This document shows positions 22,710 through 22,712 of a DNA stretch of 22,712 bases, one piece after another. The translations under genes were made by a program, and so were the position numbers. This stretch comes from a virus, in IMG/VR virus record IMGVR_UViG_3300009136_000038, positions 1 to 22,712 of that record; one strand, written 5' to 3'. The notes under the pieces are model-generated. The model made no database searches and was not told where the DNA came from. It was given only the letters and a program-made list of their open reading frames with translations. How positions within the stretch are numbered: position 1 is the first letter of the stretch; each line of letters opens with the position of its first letter.

Positions 22710-22712
22710 GTG
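22710..22712 (+). other. Possible GTG start codon of the next gene at the window edge
   Basis: AAGGG (22698-22702) lies seven bases before a GTG at the last three bases of the window. This is the usual spacing for a ribosome site and start, but no coding sequence can be seen. Confidence 0.3.

Overview
The window is a 22.7 kb stretch of a tailed-phage (siphovirus-like) genome or prophage: a nearly continuous late, virion-morphogenesis gene block. DNA is moderately AT-rich by eye, Shine-Dalgarno sites are ordinary (AAGGGG, GAGG, GGAGGG) and many genes are coupled by TAATG or ATGA overlaps. This fits a phage of a Gram-negative host, plausibly a marine gammaproteobacterium, but no host gene is present to prove it. 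No integrase, repressor, lysis cassette or replication gene is visible, so lifestyle cannot be decided here.

Layout. (1) 1-2166: the end of an unidentified structural gene, a 501-aa protein ending in nine 24-residue tandem repeats, and a small virion-type protein. (2) 2215-8843: packaging and head genes in the classic order: small and large terminase, DUF4055-type portal, a beta-class DNA methyltransferase fitted between portal and MuF-like minor head protein with 4-nt overlaps on both sides, scaffold-like coiled-coil protein, and major capsid protein. This block ends at a strong stem-loop terminator (8864-8892). (3) 8891-9388: HNH/AP2 homing-type endonuclease on the minus strand. (4) 9443-10988: small head/neck genes, including a two-domain head-tail connector. 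(5) 10978-11971: a three-gene minus-strand cassette (two small membrane proteins flanking a soluble protein with a coiled-coil tail), with its own promoter/operator-like region at about 12000-12092; this resembles a moron. (6) 12120-13941: neck and tail-completion genes, interrupted by a second HNH gene preceded by a stem-loop-rich region. (7) 13955-22138: tail tube, tail assembly chaperone pair joined by a textbook -1 frameshift site (A AAA AAG at 14757-14763), a short tape measure protein, distal-tail-like protein, tail hub with a glycine-rich C-terminus, and a pectate-lyase-fold tailspike. (8) 22149-22586: a small membrane protein carrying a zinc-metallopeptidase HExxH motif, followed by a promoter-like TATAAT and an inverted repeat leading out of the window.

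Together these genes encode DNA packaging, capsid assembly, neck joining, tail assembly and host recognition. The parts that standard virion assembly does not explain are the late-operon methyltransferase, the minus-strand cassette, the membrane HExxH protein, the two homing-type endonucleases and several leader RNA structures that overlap start sites.
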